A stretch of DNA of 64,000 nt. It comes from Cornus controversa (Eukaryota; Streptophyta; Magnoliopsida; Cornales; Cornaceae). Every line of letters starts with the position of its first letter. Positions within the stretch are counted from its first letter, which is position 1. Where the stretch lies: contig CM048853.1 of NCBI GenBank assembly GCA_026545225.1, positions 42,982,755 through 43,046,754 of the forward strand, read 5' to 3'. Below the pieces are notes generated by a model. The model worked only from the letters and a program-made list of their open reading frames with translations. It was not told the origin of the DNA and did no database searches. The position numbers were made by a program, and so were the translations under genes. This document shows positions 11,700 to 23,994 of this stretch, piece after piece.

Positions 11700-13850
11700 T
11701 ATTATTCTTCATTCAATTTCTTCTACTTCTTCTCTAGGGTTTTTTTTATTTTTGTTTTTGTTTTTGTTTTTAAAGGTTGAACCAGACTAGGGTTGACCCT
11801 TGGAATACATAAATCATTTTTGAATCTATATATTGAAGTGTTGGGGATGGGTCCTCGAGTTTCTATTCCCACATGGGATTGTTTCTTGATCTAAGAGGGA
11901 ATGGTTTCAACTTTCTCTCACATGGCCTATTATTATTCATTAAACATGCATGTTACAAACATGGCAATCATCAAGTCTTGTCAGTGTTTGTGTTTATAAT
12001 TTCGAACAAGATTCAAAAATATATTGTTTTGGGTTCACATTTATATAACTCTTAGTGCCTTGAAATGATAAAAGCACAGACTCGACACTCACTACTCTAA
12101 TTGACAACCCCTAGAGATTTGTTTTTTTTTTCGGTAAATAATAAATTGGTAAAATTAATTTGTTTTTCTCTTATAGAGAAGGTTAAGTTGAGGAAATTGA
12201 AGCAATTTTCAAAGGGAAGCAGGTGATATGAAAACGTGGCCTCCAAAACAAGCTTTAAATCCTAAATTGGAGGCCGAAGTAGACTTGCCCATCCTAATAT
12301 AGGCTTTGCTGCTCAAAGCCCATTGGGCTCATTCCCCATATTGAACGAGCCAAGTTCAAGCTTCTGGGCTGCTGAAACCACCAGATCCAACATTGAGCCC
12401 AATAGGCTTAGCAGTGCACTTAGTGTTATATATATATATATATATATAGATGGGTTAAGAATTTCCTTATCATCTGCACAACGATGGAGTTAAGAATTTG
12501 CTTTCTAGAGGTAACCCCAGAAAGCCTTGGAGTGGAGAGACTCCAAGAGGGAATTTGAGAGGGACAAATAAAACGTGAAGAAGAAAAAGAAAAACAGATA
12601 TGGGTGATTTATGAAGGGCAAAAGAAGTTTAAGATCAATGTGAAGTGGCCCGAATTTTTGTTTCGGCCGTGACTCGTTGTGTGTTGTGGACTTGATTTTG
12701 GAATTTTTTTATATAAGGGCGTTTAGATTTTAGACAGTGAATAGATAAAAAAAATTTATATCAGCAGAAAGAGACTCCTAGAGAGAGAGAGAGAGAGGTG
12801 GGGTTGGACATAGACACTACTTAAATCTGTGTTCTATGTACGGCGTATTTGTTTTTTTGTCGATTTCTTGATTGTGATCTTGATTTTTGGTATTTGTCAC
12901 AACAATTAATTTAATGGAAGTAAGATTTGTCGACATTTACCTCTCATACACTTCACTTAAACGGGAGTCTTATGCACTGGGTACGGCCTTTTAATTATGT
13001 ATAGAAACCCCTTACTTATGCATAATTAGACCCCAAATTATGGAAGAAATAAGATAAATGTTCTTTTTTTTTGTTTATCCGTAATTAGAGTGATATTCTC
13101 CACTCAGCAGAAATGGAAGACTATTTTGATACCCATATCGAAGAGACTAATTCTCTTCAAATATGTTGCGGACTTCAATGTGACATCAATTTTTGAGGTT
13201 GGCTTCCACAGAAAAAAAATTGAATTCAGGAGAATCACCTTATATATAATTGTAATTTTTAATCAATTTTTCCACTTTAGGTCAAATTTTGATGGATGTA
13301 AGAACATATTAAATTTGATTGGGACAGAGGGAGTATCACTTTTAAAAAAAGTTTTATGTTCTTGAAAGTGAAAATAATATAAAACAACACAGAAAATTAA
13401 TTTAAAAAAATGCTCCAAAACAACCCCTTTTGAAGCAACTTGTTGAGATAGTCTTCTAAATTTGATCAGATATCAAATTCATTAAAAATGACATGAAAAC
13501 AACTCAATTTTCAGATTTTCATAATTTCCTTTCTTGAAAATTCAAAAATTAAAAACCAAAAATGAAAATGAGTCAAAACCAAACATGTTCTAAAATTTTG
13601 CAAAGCAAATGAAATATTGCCACATGAAGTTTTTGGGCAAGAGATTGCCACATGGCACAATAGAAACAAAGACATTTTCACCTCAAATCGCTTACCAAGC
13701 CTTATTAGGACACCCTAAATATAGAAACAACATCATCTATCTATATATATATATAATCCATATGCTAAATTAACCAAAAATATATAATTTCATAACCTAC
13801 AAAAATCACCCACCATCTTAATTTTCCATATTTACTCCTTTCCTGCAAAT
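11700..13850. other. Intergenic and EF-hand upstream region, no gene seen
   Basis: Holds a TA run at about 12426-12448, a GA run at about 12782-12797 and degenerate inverted-repeat sequence around 13350-13590. Nothing coding is supportable. The last 150 bp before 13851 is AT-rich with a TATATATA stretch (about 13740-13755) that may contain the EF-hand gene promoter. Confidence 0.5.
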
Positions 13851-14231
13851 ATGAGTGTAGCTTGTCTAGATGGTCCTACAGTAATGGACTTTGTCAATGA
13901 CTCGGAGGCTTTCAACAAATGCATTAAGGAACACTTTGACATGCTCGACGCTGACGGTGATGGAGTGCTTTCCCGGTGTGAGCTCGAGGCGAGGTCCGGC
14001 GAGATGTGTTCGAGGGAGTATGAATTGCAATCCAGGGAAGAGATTAGGACTTTATATGATACCCTTTTCGACAAATTTGATGCTGATCGAAATGGAACCA
14101 TTGATCGTGAAGAATTTACGTCGATGATGAAGGAAATTGTACTCGCCAAGGCTCGTTCAATCGGAAATTTTCCGGTTTTAGTTATTCTTCAGAGAGATAG
14201 CTTGTTAATGAGAGCCATAAGCAGACCGTGA
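13851..14231 (+). CDS. Small EF-hand calcium-binding protein, 126 residues
   Basis: Intronless gene for a small plant calcium sensor. It has two canonical 12-residue EF-hand loops: residues 33-44 (DADGDGVLSRCE) and 77-88 (DADRNGTIDREE). Both carry acidic residues at loop positions 1, 3 and 12 and glycine at position 6. The N-terminus MSVACLDGPTVMDFVNDSEAF and the helix between the hands (RTLYDTLFDKFD) match a plant-specific group of short (about 110-140 residue) two-hand proteins. No signal peptide or membrane segment is seen, so it is probably cytosolic or nuclear and acts by binding a target when calcium rises. The ATG follows an AT-rich leader and is the first methionine of the conserved region. 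The C-terminal tail after residue 100 is hydrophobic and less typical. Target unknown. Confidence 0.88.
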   Translation: MSVACLDGPTVMDFVNDSEAFNKCIKEHFDMLDADGDGVLSRCELEARSGEMCSREYELQSREEIRTLYDTLFDKFDADRNGTIDREEFTSMMKEIVLAKARSIGNFPVLVILQRDSLLMRAISRP

Positions 14232-16343
14232 TCAGTTATCCCGAAATATATTTTTATACTCCTGAAATATTGATGACATAATATCAACCATTTATTAAAT
14301 ATTAAGTCGTTCTGATAGGACCTTTGAAAGTAAAATATATTTTTACTTATGTAACAACATATAATTGGTTGCTCATACGGATGTCATTGGTGCACTGAGA
14401 AATAAATGAATAAATGAGGCTGTGACATTTCTTAGTTAGAAATGCATGGTATATGTTAGGGATTATTAATGCAGTGTACATAATAGTGTATTCATTTTAT
14501 TCTAAAAATTTATCTCTTAAAGTTATGAATGTTTGCGCACAAACATGATAACAACTTTGAATTCACAAAAATAAAAAATTACAAAATAACTGATATATTA
14601 TTGATGAATGAATTGATCTATTAGCGGTACACATATTTATATTTATAATAGAATAAACACTTAACTATTAAGAAACCTAACAACTTAAATATAAAAAAAT
14701 AAAGTAAGGATTCTAATCACTAAAAACTACTAAAGATAAAATTTGAGTCGAATCCGAATTTGTTTCGAAATAATTAGCAATCTTTCTATAGCACGAAAAA
14801 AATGTAATTTTTGAGTTCTAAACAAATGTTTTCAGCCGAAAAATGACATAGGCCACTAGCTATAGCTAATTGGTTTTATTTACTGGATCTTTTCCAATCA
14901 AGAATGAGTCTCTTCTGATTTAAACGACATGAATGAAAAAAATTTGTGCTACATCAGTTTCACTAATCAAATGAGGGTACAACGTAAATCGACTTCATTT
15001 GTCAAAAAGAAAATTACAATTTCACCAGCGTAAAAAGCCATTGTCTTTAGTAGTACATGTTTATAAGGCTACAAGAAAAGATAATGAGGGTACATACAAA
15101 TTTAATATTTGACATTATTTAATATCTTCACAATCTTAACGATGCAAGTCCCAAATTGACAAAGATTAATTTATGAAACTGGTGATTCATGAAAAGTGTT
15201 ATGCATCTGGAGTGTTTGGTATCATAAATTTGAACTTGACTGTGGAAGATTACAAATGAAAGTTGAATTCACAATTTTTTTTTTCTTTCTATAGTTGTTT
15301 TTAGTTAAAACCAATCTTTCAAGTGCTTCTGCATAAAATAATGGAAGCATGAACCATTTCTCTTGGCTAAGAAGTGGGGATTTGTTGGAAATGTACCCTA
15401 CATATCAAGCAATCTCACATTGGAAGACAAAAAATTGCTTTAATCAATTATTGTAAGCATCCCATGTTTCCAAGTTCATCTCACATAATCAAACATCCCC
15501 TTAGGCCCAAAAAACAGACTCAAAAATTTCATCAAATACCCAATCTAGCTGCAAGACTTGGTCATGTGCAAGCACCTTCAATGTTGGATAAAAAGTCAAA
15601 CTATCAAATGACCAAGACTGGCAACAGGACCCTTGGTCTTGAGAGAGAGAGAGAGACTAGGGGCATGGTAGAATTTGGCTCCTCTCTATTTGCTATTTTG
15701 GGGGTAAATGATTATCTTCCATATAATTTCCACTCAAAGACAATAATAATCCACAATCATCCATGTGGGTTGTGATTATGATTGTGGATGAGTTGGATAT
15801 CACAATTATAATTGACTAGAGGGTAAATGGAATATATCCATTTATCCCATTCCTTCCAAGTACCCTCGGAAAATTAATTATATTTTAATTTTTCAAGTCG
15901 TGTTGTGTAGTCAAAAAAGTTTTTATCCATTTGATGAAGTGAATGAGATCAATACTGAGCTCGTCTACTTCATCAAATGAATAAAAATTCCTTAAACTAC
16001 ACTCTTCTATTTGAGAAATAGGCTTAAATAGCATTACTCCCCTGAAAAAAAGAGTAAAATTGGCATAAGCTACTTTTTGATTCTTTTTATCACTTATTTT
16101 TGAATATTAATTTGGAATACAAGAACAAACTAAATCTAAATTATTTGATTGATGATGAAACTACACCCTAATTGGTACCTTCACCAAGTGGGATGGATCA
16201 TTTCATTTTTTTTGAAAAGATAAACATTATGTAAAGGACTATACACAAATATAACATAATTCAGATAGGGTTCATCATCCTCATTTTTGGGGAGCTAGAG
16301 AAAAGGAAACCATATATGCTCTCTTTTTCAAGCCATGTTCATT
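14232..16343. other. Intergenic, repeat-derived in part
   Basis: No supportable gene. A 133-codon ORF at 15374-15775 has no recognisable domain. It starts near TGTTGGAAATGTACCC, a phrase like some plant LTR starts, and ends in a palindromic stretch around 15745-15790 (ATAATCCACAATCATCC against GTGATTATGATTGTGGAT), so I read it as repeat sequence. Confidence 0.45.
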
Positions 16344-16457
16344 TACTCTAGTCTAGTATACAGTCCTTTAAAAGGTCCCCCAATCAACATATTCTCTCTC
16401 TACTCTAGTCTAGTATACAGTCCTTTAAAAGGTCCCCCAATCAACATATTCTCTCTC
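16344..16457. repeat. Perfect 57-bp tandem duplication
   Basis: Positions 16344-16400 and 16401-16457 are identical 57-mers (starting TACTCTAGTCTAGTATACAG, ending in CTCTCTC). Perfect identity in otherwise decayed sequence indicates a very recent local duplication. Confidence 0.95.
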
Positions 16458-16689
16458 TATGTACCCTTTGCCTTTTAAAGTCTACTAAATGGGACATAGA
16501 CATGATATGCATTGTTTTGTTCGGATTTGGGTGAGATAATATGAACTCTTTTGTTCGGATTTTGGGTGATGACAATGTCACTAATACAATGTGAATGACA
16601 GAATTAGAATAGGCTGTACAAAATGGAGGAAGAATAGTAGGGTTTTATGTGATAAAACGAATGTCAGATAAATTATATATATATATATA

Positions 16690-16965
16690 TATAAATGGCT
16701 AAAATATGAATATTAGGAATTACTAGAAAAGATAAGATTAATAATCAAAGAATTAGAAATAAACTAGATATAACGCCTATTAGCAAGAAAATAAGAGAGA
16801 CTAAACTTAAGTGGTATGAACACATTTGACGCCGACCTATAGATGCTCCCGTAAAAAAAGGAAGATTGATTTGTATAGAGGGAAAGAGATAGAGATAGAC
16901 CAAAACTAACATAAAAAAAAATGATAAGAAATGATTGTAAAAAATTAATTCTTATAGAAGATATG
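16690..16965 (+). pseudogene. LINE C-terminal fragment
   Basis: The plus strand translates as GITRKDKINNQRIRNKLDI, TPISKKIRETKLKWYEHI, then RRPIDAPVKKGR and a stretch matching the R(G)RPK.T tail, with several stops. This matches the region after the RT domain of plant LINEs (..RETRLRWFGHV.RRP.DAPVRR..). It is a dead 5'-truncated remnant. Confidence 0.75.
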
Positions 16966-17029
16966 ACTATAGAAAAGAGTGAAAAAAGAGAATATGTGGC
17001 CAACCTGTTTGTACGGAGTACGTCTACAA

Positions 17030-17164
17030 TACACCGGGTGTAAATACACCAGGTGAATTTGAACCGTGAGTGTACAATACGGAGGGTGGGTCTTATTGTG
17101 CGTGTATAACACACAATGTCTAGATTCATCTAGTATATTTATAACAGGTGTATTATAGATCTTC
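17030..17164. mobile_element. Hairpin MITE-like element
   Basis: Arms of about 45 bp: GTCTACAATACACCGGGTGT on the left pairs with TCTATAATACACCTGTTATA on the other strand at the right, and both continue to AxTxxACxAGxTGAAT. It sits just after the LINE fragment. No clear target duplication. Confidence 0.5.
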
Positions 17165-17748
17165 TCGTTGTACGAAATAAAGGTAAGGATGATGAAAATA
17201 ACGACTCATCCAACATTTATTTAGGTGGAAATGAAAGATAATAAAAATTTAAGACATGAAGCCACCTAAAATTCATCTTGTTCCATGTAAAAAAAGCTGT
17301 GGGATTGAGGCAAAAGGTTAGAATAACTTCATTTCCAATGAATGAAAATAAAATAGAAATGAACTAGAGTTGGATTAAAATGAACTTTTCTTCAAACTCA
17401 GCCCTTTTACCAAAGAAAATGGGTAATTTTGAAATGAAAAAAAAAGAAGAAAATTGGTTCTTCTGTTCAAAAACAACATGAAAAACAAAGATTTGAACAA
17501 ACTAGGAGTAGGGTAGTTTAGATTTATCCATGAAATTTATAAAATTAATTTGAAATTATAAAATTTTGAATGGAATTTCAATATTAAAAACTTTGATCCA
17601 ATAATAAAAATTCAAATTAATAAATGTGTCAGTGAGTCCGACATTAAGACTGATTAACCATTTTTTTCTTTTAATTTTGAATGGAATTTCACAATTCAAA
17701 ATAATATATAAAAATGGAAGGAAAACAAGCTTTGTATAGATACTTAAA

Positions 17749-17997
17749 TTAGAAAACTTTTAACTTGTTATAGTTTTTCAACACCATGAAGTAGTAGTAG
17801 TTGTCTACATGCTCTGTTTTGTCAATACTTCGATCTAATTGTTTCATCAAACTTTGAACACACCCCTGGAGTTCATACTTCAATCCCACTTGATACATGG
17901 CTGTTCTGAAGCTACCCCACATAATTGGTTGGGAGTCTCCTTTTCCCAAGGTCCCATCTCCATACCTTTTTGATATGGCCAAAAGTAACAAAATCAT
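17749..17997 (-). other. Unidentified 82-codon ORF, possible exon relic
   Basis: Reads ..KRYGDGTLGKGDSQPIMWGS and ..VGLKYELQGCVQSLMKQLDR before degenerating into low-complexity tyrosines. The middle has protein-like composition, unlike neighbouring AT-rich ORFs, but I recognise no family and see no flanking exons. It could be a captured gene fragment or chance. Confidence 0.2.
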
Positions 17998-18101
17998 AAA
18001 TTAGAAAGAACCAACCATTTTATAAAAAAAAGAAATCTATGTCACCCTGTAGCTAGCTGTTTACTTAAGTCCTAGTACTAGTGCATCCAGCTCACCTCAA
18101 T

Positions 18102-18132
<31 letters not shown>

Positions 18133-18683
18133 ATGAAGAGAGAGAGAGAGAGAGAGAGAGAGGTTTTTTCTTTCTTCACTTTGTCAAAGGCGCAAATCAA
18201 GCTAACATGAACACAGCTCATGTGTAAGCCTTGGCTACTTGTGCTGATGATTATGATGTTGTGCAAGTGTAAGTCCTATAATTTCATCATTCAAGATTCA
18301 AAGCACCCACCAACCACAACATCTAAGACCCTCCAGAAAGTAGGGTTCAAATCCTCTGCATAACATCATCGTGTTTGTATTGTAGTGGACAGTTGTGATT
18401 GTTCAAATGTGTAGAACGATAACGTGTGTGGTGTGAATGATCATAGTCTGCAATATACTACAATGTACCTTAGAACATTTTGCTCTAAAAAAGTGACTCA
18501 AAACCCCAATCCCCTACACACCCGTCAACCCAAAATTCCAAAATCATAAACAAATGCTTCCAAATTAATACCTAGATAGCTAGCTAGCCCTTCAAATTAA
18601 ACTCTCTCTCTCTCTCTCTCTCTTCTCTTCAAAATCCTTTTAACTAAATGGTGTGAGAGAGAACCCAAGCAAGCAAGAAAGCC
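17998..18683. promoter_or_regulatory. Upstream region of the DUF868 gene
   Basis: No gene. Contains a TA run (about 18106-18132), a GA run (about 18137-18162) and, close to the start codon, a CT run (about 18603-18622) followed by the leader ending CAAGAAAGCC before ATG. The CT-rich stretch on the sense strand is typical of plant core-promoter/leader pyrimidine patches. No TATA box is assigned. Confidence 0.4.
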
Positions 18684-19679
18684 ATGATACCTGCATGCTT
18701 TAGCAACCCCAACACACACACAACCACCTCACCACAAGTTCCTCAAAGCCTCATAACATGCATTTACCAAACTCAGTTGTGTAACTCACCAACCTATCTC
18801 ACTCTCACTTGGTCCAGGACTCTCTTCTCTCACTCCTTAACCATCTATGCACCAGATTGTTTCTCCATCACCATCTCTCTCAACCCATCAACCTTCTCGT
18901 TCTTCCGGAGCCGGCCGGGGTCCAAATCTCTCGACTTGACCCACCACCATTACCAAAGAATCAAGCTCCACTGGGACTTCACTCGGGCCGACTTGACTCA
19001 GAACTCGGCCGAGCCGGAGTCGTCCTACTACATTGCAATCACCTCCAATGGCAGGTTGCAGTTCTTCCTGGGTGATCTCCTGGACGAGTTGACTCGGAAG
19101 ACCGGGTTGGTCCCGACTCGGTACCCAGCCGAGCCTACTCTGCTGTCCCGGCGGGAACATGTGTTTGGACACAGGAGTTATATAACCCGGACTCAATTTA
19201 TGGGGTCCAAACACGAAATTGGGATTGAGTGTGGTGGAGGGGTGCTTAAAGTGAAAGTTGATGGAAATATATGCTTAGTAGTGAAGAGAATTGCATGGAA
19301 ATTTAGAGGGAATGAGAAAATTGTTGTTGGTGGATTGGAAGTGGAATTTTATTGGGATGTGTTCAATTGGGTGAATAGTAAATGTGGTACAAATCATAAA
19401 TGTGGTGGTCATGGTGTGTTTGTGTTCCAAATTGGTGATGGTGGGGTGTGTCCAGAGATGGTGGGCCCAGAGAAGAGGTTGATGAGGAAGAGCCTTTCGT
19501 CGGCGGGGTCGGGGTCGATGCCGGGGGCTTCGTTGTCGCCGTCACCGTCGTGTTCGAGTGTGTTGCAGTGGGCAGAAGAGAGCAGTGATGGTGGTAGGAG
19601 TTCATGTTCTTCCTCTACAAAGTCTTGTGGGAGTGGTGGGGGATTTTCTTTGTTGTTGTATGCTTGGAGGAGAGATTGA
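18684..19679 (+). CDS. DUF868 family protein, 331 residues
   Basis: Intronless gene for a member of the plant-specific DUF868 family, whose biochemical role is not established. Family features in order: VPQSLITCIYQTQLCNSPTY near residue 18 (usual form NLVTCVYQT.L), LTLTWSRTLFSHSLTIYA, the block FFRSRPGSKSL, KLHWDFTRADL, the repeated Y.IAI..NG.L.FFLGDL.. segment, REHVFGHRSYITRTQF, and a C-terminal half with LEVEFYWDVFNWV and GVFVFQIG. A serine-rich tail (about residues 270-320) follows. Length agrees with the usual 290-340 residues. No signal peptide or membrane helix is obvious. The GC-rich 5' half (about 18900-19160) and AT-rich 3' half differ in composition, which explains the many open frames on the other strand; those are shadows. 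Confidence 0.9.
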   Translation: MIPACFSNPNTHTTTSPQVPQSLITCIYQTQLCNSPTYLTLTWSRTLFSHSLTIYAPDCFSITISLNPSTFSFFRSRPGSKSLDLTHHHYQRIKLHWDFTRADLTQNSAEPESSYYIAITSNGRLQFFLGDLLDELTRKTGLVPTRYPAEPTLLSRREHVFGHRSYITRTQFMGSKHEIGIECGGGVLKVKVDGNICLVVKRIAWKFRGNEKIVVGGLEVEFYWDVFNWVNSKCGTNHKCGGHGVFVFQIGDGGVCPEMVGPEKRLMRKSLSSAGSGSMPGASLSPSPSCSSVLQWAEESSDGGRSSCSSSTKSCGSGGGFSLLLYAWRRD

Positions 19680-20378
19680 AAATAGAGATGTGGATTGAAA
19701 TTATTCAATTGCTTTCTTCTTGTGATTGTGTATAATTTCAATTTGTGTTTACAAGTGTTTGAATTTGAATATGAAGAGGGTTATTCTTTAGAATTTGTTT
19801 TGAAGCATTTATCTTTCTACGTGTGTATGTATAGGAAGTGATGGAGAATTTGTTTATACTTTGAATAAGATCATCTCCACTGTATACAGCTTTTAAGTGC
19901 ATAGGCAATACGATTATATTGAAAATGTAAAGCAACACTCACGCAACACATTTGTTTTGAAAATGCAATAATACTAATCAATGTATCCATCCTCAATGTA
20001 GTTGTTGCTGGTGGACAACAAATTACAGTATGAAAATGTGTGTCACAGAGGATCTGAGTTATTAAAACCATTGTCTTAATATTGTTTTGTTTATTGTGTT
20101 TTTTTTAGAGAAAAATTATAACTTTTGGTTTTGGATAATTTAATTTCAATTAGTTCCACATATATTCAAAGGAAGATGACATCTCGACATGGATATATAT
20201 CTTGTATTGATTTCATTCCAATTGTGTGATCAACCTATTTTTTCGATCTATTTAAAACATGTACAGAGATCTATTTTGGTATATTAGTTGTATCTTAATT
20301 GTAGTTTCCGTCGTATTTTTGCAATATATTTCAATTTTGTTAGAGTAAAGTGATCAAAATATTCGACGGGTGTCAAGA
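19680..20378. other. DUF868 3' flank, no gene seen
   Basis: AT-rich. Candidate poly(A) signals of the AATAA type are frequent but none is decisive. Confidence 0.5.
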
Positions 20379-20808
20379 CAGGGGTGACAATATTTGACAT
20401 GACACTCTAACACAACACGGAATAAGTAGGTTTAGGTTAATCGTGTTTATGTCGTAATTATGTCAATATGAATTGACCCGCTAACTAATTCTGTCGTATT
20501 TGTGTTTGACTTGTCGACCCGTTTATAACCTGATTATCTTTTTAACTAAACGTATCATATTTGTATCAAAAATGACACAAATATAACACATTTAGCTAAA
20601 TGTGTCAAGAAATCATGTTGTGTTTGTGTTATAAATGATTCGATTTGCTAAACATATCATATTGGTGGTGTGTTGTGTTATCCGTATAATAATCGTGTCT
20701 CATGTTCTTATCAAGGTTTCTAGACACGAATAATAATCGTGTTATATCAAAATTTCTTAATACCAATACTAATTTTGTCAATACAAACACGACAAGATTG
20801 CCACCACT
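20379..20808. mobile_element. Old non-autonomous hAT-like element
   Basis: The left end CAGGGGTGACAATATTTGAC and the right end on the other strand AGTGGTGGCAATCTTGTCG are inverted relatives, and both run into ACACGA/TCGTGT-rich subterminal sequence. This is the common plant pattern of CAGGGGTGGCAA ends with ACACGA words. The target duplication is not preserved. A related fragment lies at about 35080-35370. Confidence 0.55.
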
Positions 20809-22147
20809 ATGTGACATAATGATATCTCATTTCTTTTAAAGAGGAAGGTGGAGAGTTCAAACATATTTAGTATTTACATTGAGTGTGTTTGTTTAAACCA
20901 ATTAACACATTTCTTTCTATTTGTCTCCAACATTATTCACCTTCACTAAACCTAAAATGGGTCAAAATTAGATGGAAGAATGTACAAGATCAATGTTTTT
21001 TTTCTCCTCTGTCATATTAGGTATGAAATGAGGAAAGATTGAGATCACCGCTAAGACTTGAAACCTCCCACAAGCAAGGTTTTGGTGATGAAGGGATGAG
21101 GTATTGAGTAATTTTTAATAGTTGTATTTTTTAAGCAGCTATTTCTCAAAACTAAGCTTGTTTTTAGAAATCAAGAGTGCAAAAAATCATATCACCACAT
21201 AATGAATGTTCTTTTCCTCTCTCTCTCTCTCTCTCTCTCTCCTTTTTGTTGATGAATGTGTTATTTTCCTGTTTCATTTTCCTTTTTTTTCCCCTGAAGT
21301 TGTGATGCTATCAAGGAGAAGGCTTTTTGAATTATTTATCCCAAATGATTTGGCACTCAAAGGAGTTGAAGGGTTCAAAAATATTTCAAAGAAATTATTA
21401 TGCGCGTTAATAAAAAAAGAAAAGGAAATAAAATAAACACAGAGAGAGAGAGAAGGAAAAAAAAAATTAATCATAAATATTCAGAATTGTTTATAGAACT
21501 TTAGAATGCTTCTTCACTTTTAGAAGTTCAAGAATTATTGAAATTTTGGAGTGTTTCCATTTTCATTAAAATGTTCATTTCGCCTTCATTTGAATTAAAT
21601 CTCATAATTGGGTTTCACTTCTATATCACAATAAATGATTGAAAAAAAATAAACAATTTTGAAATGGGAAATCAAAATCCAATTATTGACACATGTTGAT
21701 AAACTCAAGTTATTCATCTACAATAATTAGTAAAATTTTGTTTGTGTTGTAAAACAAGTTTAGCATTTGTCTTCTACTCTGATGATGTGATGCAACAATA
21801 TTATAAGGTCCATTCCTAACACAATAGAATAATCATGATGCTAGATCTATGAAGATGTCCAATTCAACAGACCTATGATCACAATGAGTATGACCCATAT
21901 ATATATATATATATATATATACACCGCAATCGAAGTCTACAACTCAAACTCAAAGCAAAGAAATAAAAAAACCATGCGCGCATGCACTACCACCTTGGAT
22001 TCTCTAAAGAGAACACTATTGCAAACATTGTTAACTTACCAGCTTTTACATAAAGTTTGGACTTTCTGCGCACCAGCATGAGGAGCTTTCATTGCTACTT
22101 TACAAAGTATATATATAGTTTGATGATGACATTGCTCTCCATCATCA
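20809..22147. other. Intergenic, no gene seen
   Basis: CT run at about 21218-21241 and TA run at about 21898-21921. ORFs crossing these are low-complexity artefacts. A tRNA-B-box-like phrase (GAGAGTTCAAAC, about 20852) hints at a degraded SINE but is too weak to call. Confidence 0.5.
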
Positions 22148-22193
22148 TTACACAAGAATGCTCCATCCCTTCAAATAATTATAATAACAATAC

Positions 22194-22344
22194 CATATAA
22201 GCTCCTGTTCGGTGCATGTGGACTGGGCCGTCTCCGGTGGTAAATTATGAAGTGCTCTAAAAGGCTCGGCACCACCATCGTCAACATTATAGGCAATTAC
22301 TTTCATAGAAACAGTATAGGTGGCATTTTTTACAACTTCCAAAA
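22194..22344 (-). other. Exon-like segment, unidentified minus-strand gene or pseudogene
   Basis: Open on the minus strand as LEVVKNATYTVSMKVIAYNV, DDGGAEPFRALHNLPPETAQ, STCTEQE. It is preceded by an acceptor-like CTGCAG at 22350-22345 and followed by a donor-like GGTATTG at about 22193. The composition is protein-like. I do not recognise the family. It may belong with the exon-like segments at 23064-23185, 23995-24119 and 24770-25015 on the same strand. Confidence 0.3.
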
Positions 22345-22437
22345 CTGCAGGTATGGTGCCTCAGGTCATAGCTGAAAGTGAAACAAATAGCAACTACAGG
22401 ATTAATCTAGTAGAATCACAAAGTTAAATTTATATCG

Positions 22438-22440
<3 letters not shown>

Positions 22441-22494
<54 letters not shown>
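22441..22494. repeat. (TA)n microsatellite
   Basis: A pure TA run of about 54 bp. Confidence 0.9.
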
Positions 22495-22495
<1 letters not shown>

Positions 22496-23063
22496 CATAG
22501 TCCTGCAAGCTTGAGGCAAGATATTTGAGAATAAAGGTCATCCATTCTTCTTAAATATTCCATGGAATTTTATGATGTCATGGTGATAATAGAATCCTCA
22601 TCTGCCCTAAATCAGTAAGAAATGATAATGTTTGTGCAGAAACCAACATGGTAATAAATTGATCCACTTATTATTTGGTCTCTTAGGATAAACTATAAAT
22701 AAGGAGGCTTGTACCTGAAAAGACAAAACTAGGAATGAGAGATTGAAATTTGGCTTTCATTTTCCTTCATCTATAAATGCAACTTCTTACATCAAAATTG
22801 GACTTCTACCCTCTTTGCCGAGGCACCACGCCTAGGATAATTGTGCAGATCACTCCTTGGTTGCATGAACAGCAAAACCAACAGCACAGGTTCCCCCGCT
22901 CACCAGTCAACGTCATCTAGGGTTCATAGCTGTCCCCCTCGCCCAACCGAATCACCTCCTGAAAGTAAAGTATCAGTTCAAGAAAATTGGGAGGGGATCT
23001 CATTTCTAAATCACACATTATGTTTGCGAATAAACATTGCAGACAAAAGATTTGGTGTCTTAC

Positions 23064-23185
23064 TTTGAATTTGCCATCTAAATCATAAACTGTACTTCCA
23101 TCAATTGAGATGAGAGGTCTCTGTAGGTTTGTGGTAGAACATCCAAATTGGATAGGACCAAGTTCAGATGTCATATAGGATGCTT
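23064..23185 (-). other. Exon-like segment, unidentified minus-strand gene or pseudogene
   Basis: Between an acceptor-like CTGTAG and a donor GTAAGA (positions 23063-23058) the minus strand reads ASYMTSELGPIQFGCSTTNL then QRPLISIDGSTVYDLDGKFK with no stop. Both splice signals are good. I cannot name the protein. The exon is about 120 nt. Confidence 0.35.
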
Positions 23186-23994
23186 CTACAGCTGGTTACA
23201 AAAAGAATATAACAAACTTGATCTAATCAAATGGAAAGCCTTTCAGTACTCATAAAGATTAACAAATATTCTCCAAGGAAGTTGAGCCACACGTGATAAA
23301 TATTGCTTGCCAGGACACAAGTCCTTTGGTAGAAAGGTCAGTTGTTGAAAGCATTTCCATGGCCTCCATTAATGATCAGCAATATGCATATGCAATGGCT
23401 TTAACATTCAAACACCAGAAACTGTTTGACGTCCAACATATGGAAACAATATATTAGCATATCTTGTGCACCAACCATCAGAATGTGAGGTTCCTTTTTA
23501 ATCACTAACAAAGGTCCTGGGTACATTATACAGAACTACTTGATGAAATCATCAGAACTACCATCACCATTATTCAAGTAAAGTTGATGCTCAATGCAAA
23601 AGTTATCATATTAAGGACTTAAAGATCAGCGGAAAAGAACCAGTCTGTAAAAAAATTCTCACATCGCCCACTGATAACGCGTGATAGGGAACTTAGATTA
23701 AATATAGGTGATACAAAATTGCACCCAGAAAAAAGATAGAGGAGGGAGAGTGGGGGAGAAAGAAATGAGGACAGTAGACTAGGTTAAGCACCTTTAGATT
23801 CCATGTTACCATTACAAATTGTGTTGGAATCAATACCCTGAATACAAAGTCACACCATAAGGCATTACCAAGAAAGATTAATTCCACCCGTAATTAATCT
23901 GGACATTTCTTTTGAAAATAATATAATATCACACACATAGAGCAAGCAGAACAAGCACACTAAAGGTATGAATCAGTAACCTGTAATTTATAGT

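Noticed and set aside
12235..12460. GC-richer stretch with GGAGGCC and GGGCTC words as a possible gene fragment
   Set aside because: No frame stays open with protein-like content and no splice context was found.
13832..14149. Minus-strand 105-codon ORF opposite the EF-hand gene
   Set aside because: Shadow of the EF-hand coding sequence, serine-rich and without domain.
15374..15775. 133-codon ORF as a candidate novel gene
   Set aside because: No domain, and begins and ends in repeat-like sequence (LTR-like start phrase, palindromic end).
19363..19741. Minus-strand ORFs of 80 and 110 codons opposite the DUF868 gene
   Set aside because: Shadows of the DUF868 coding sequence. The sense frame has the family motifs.
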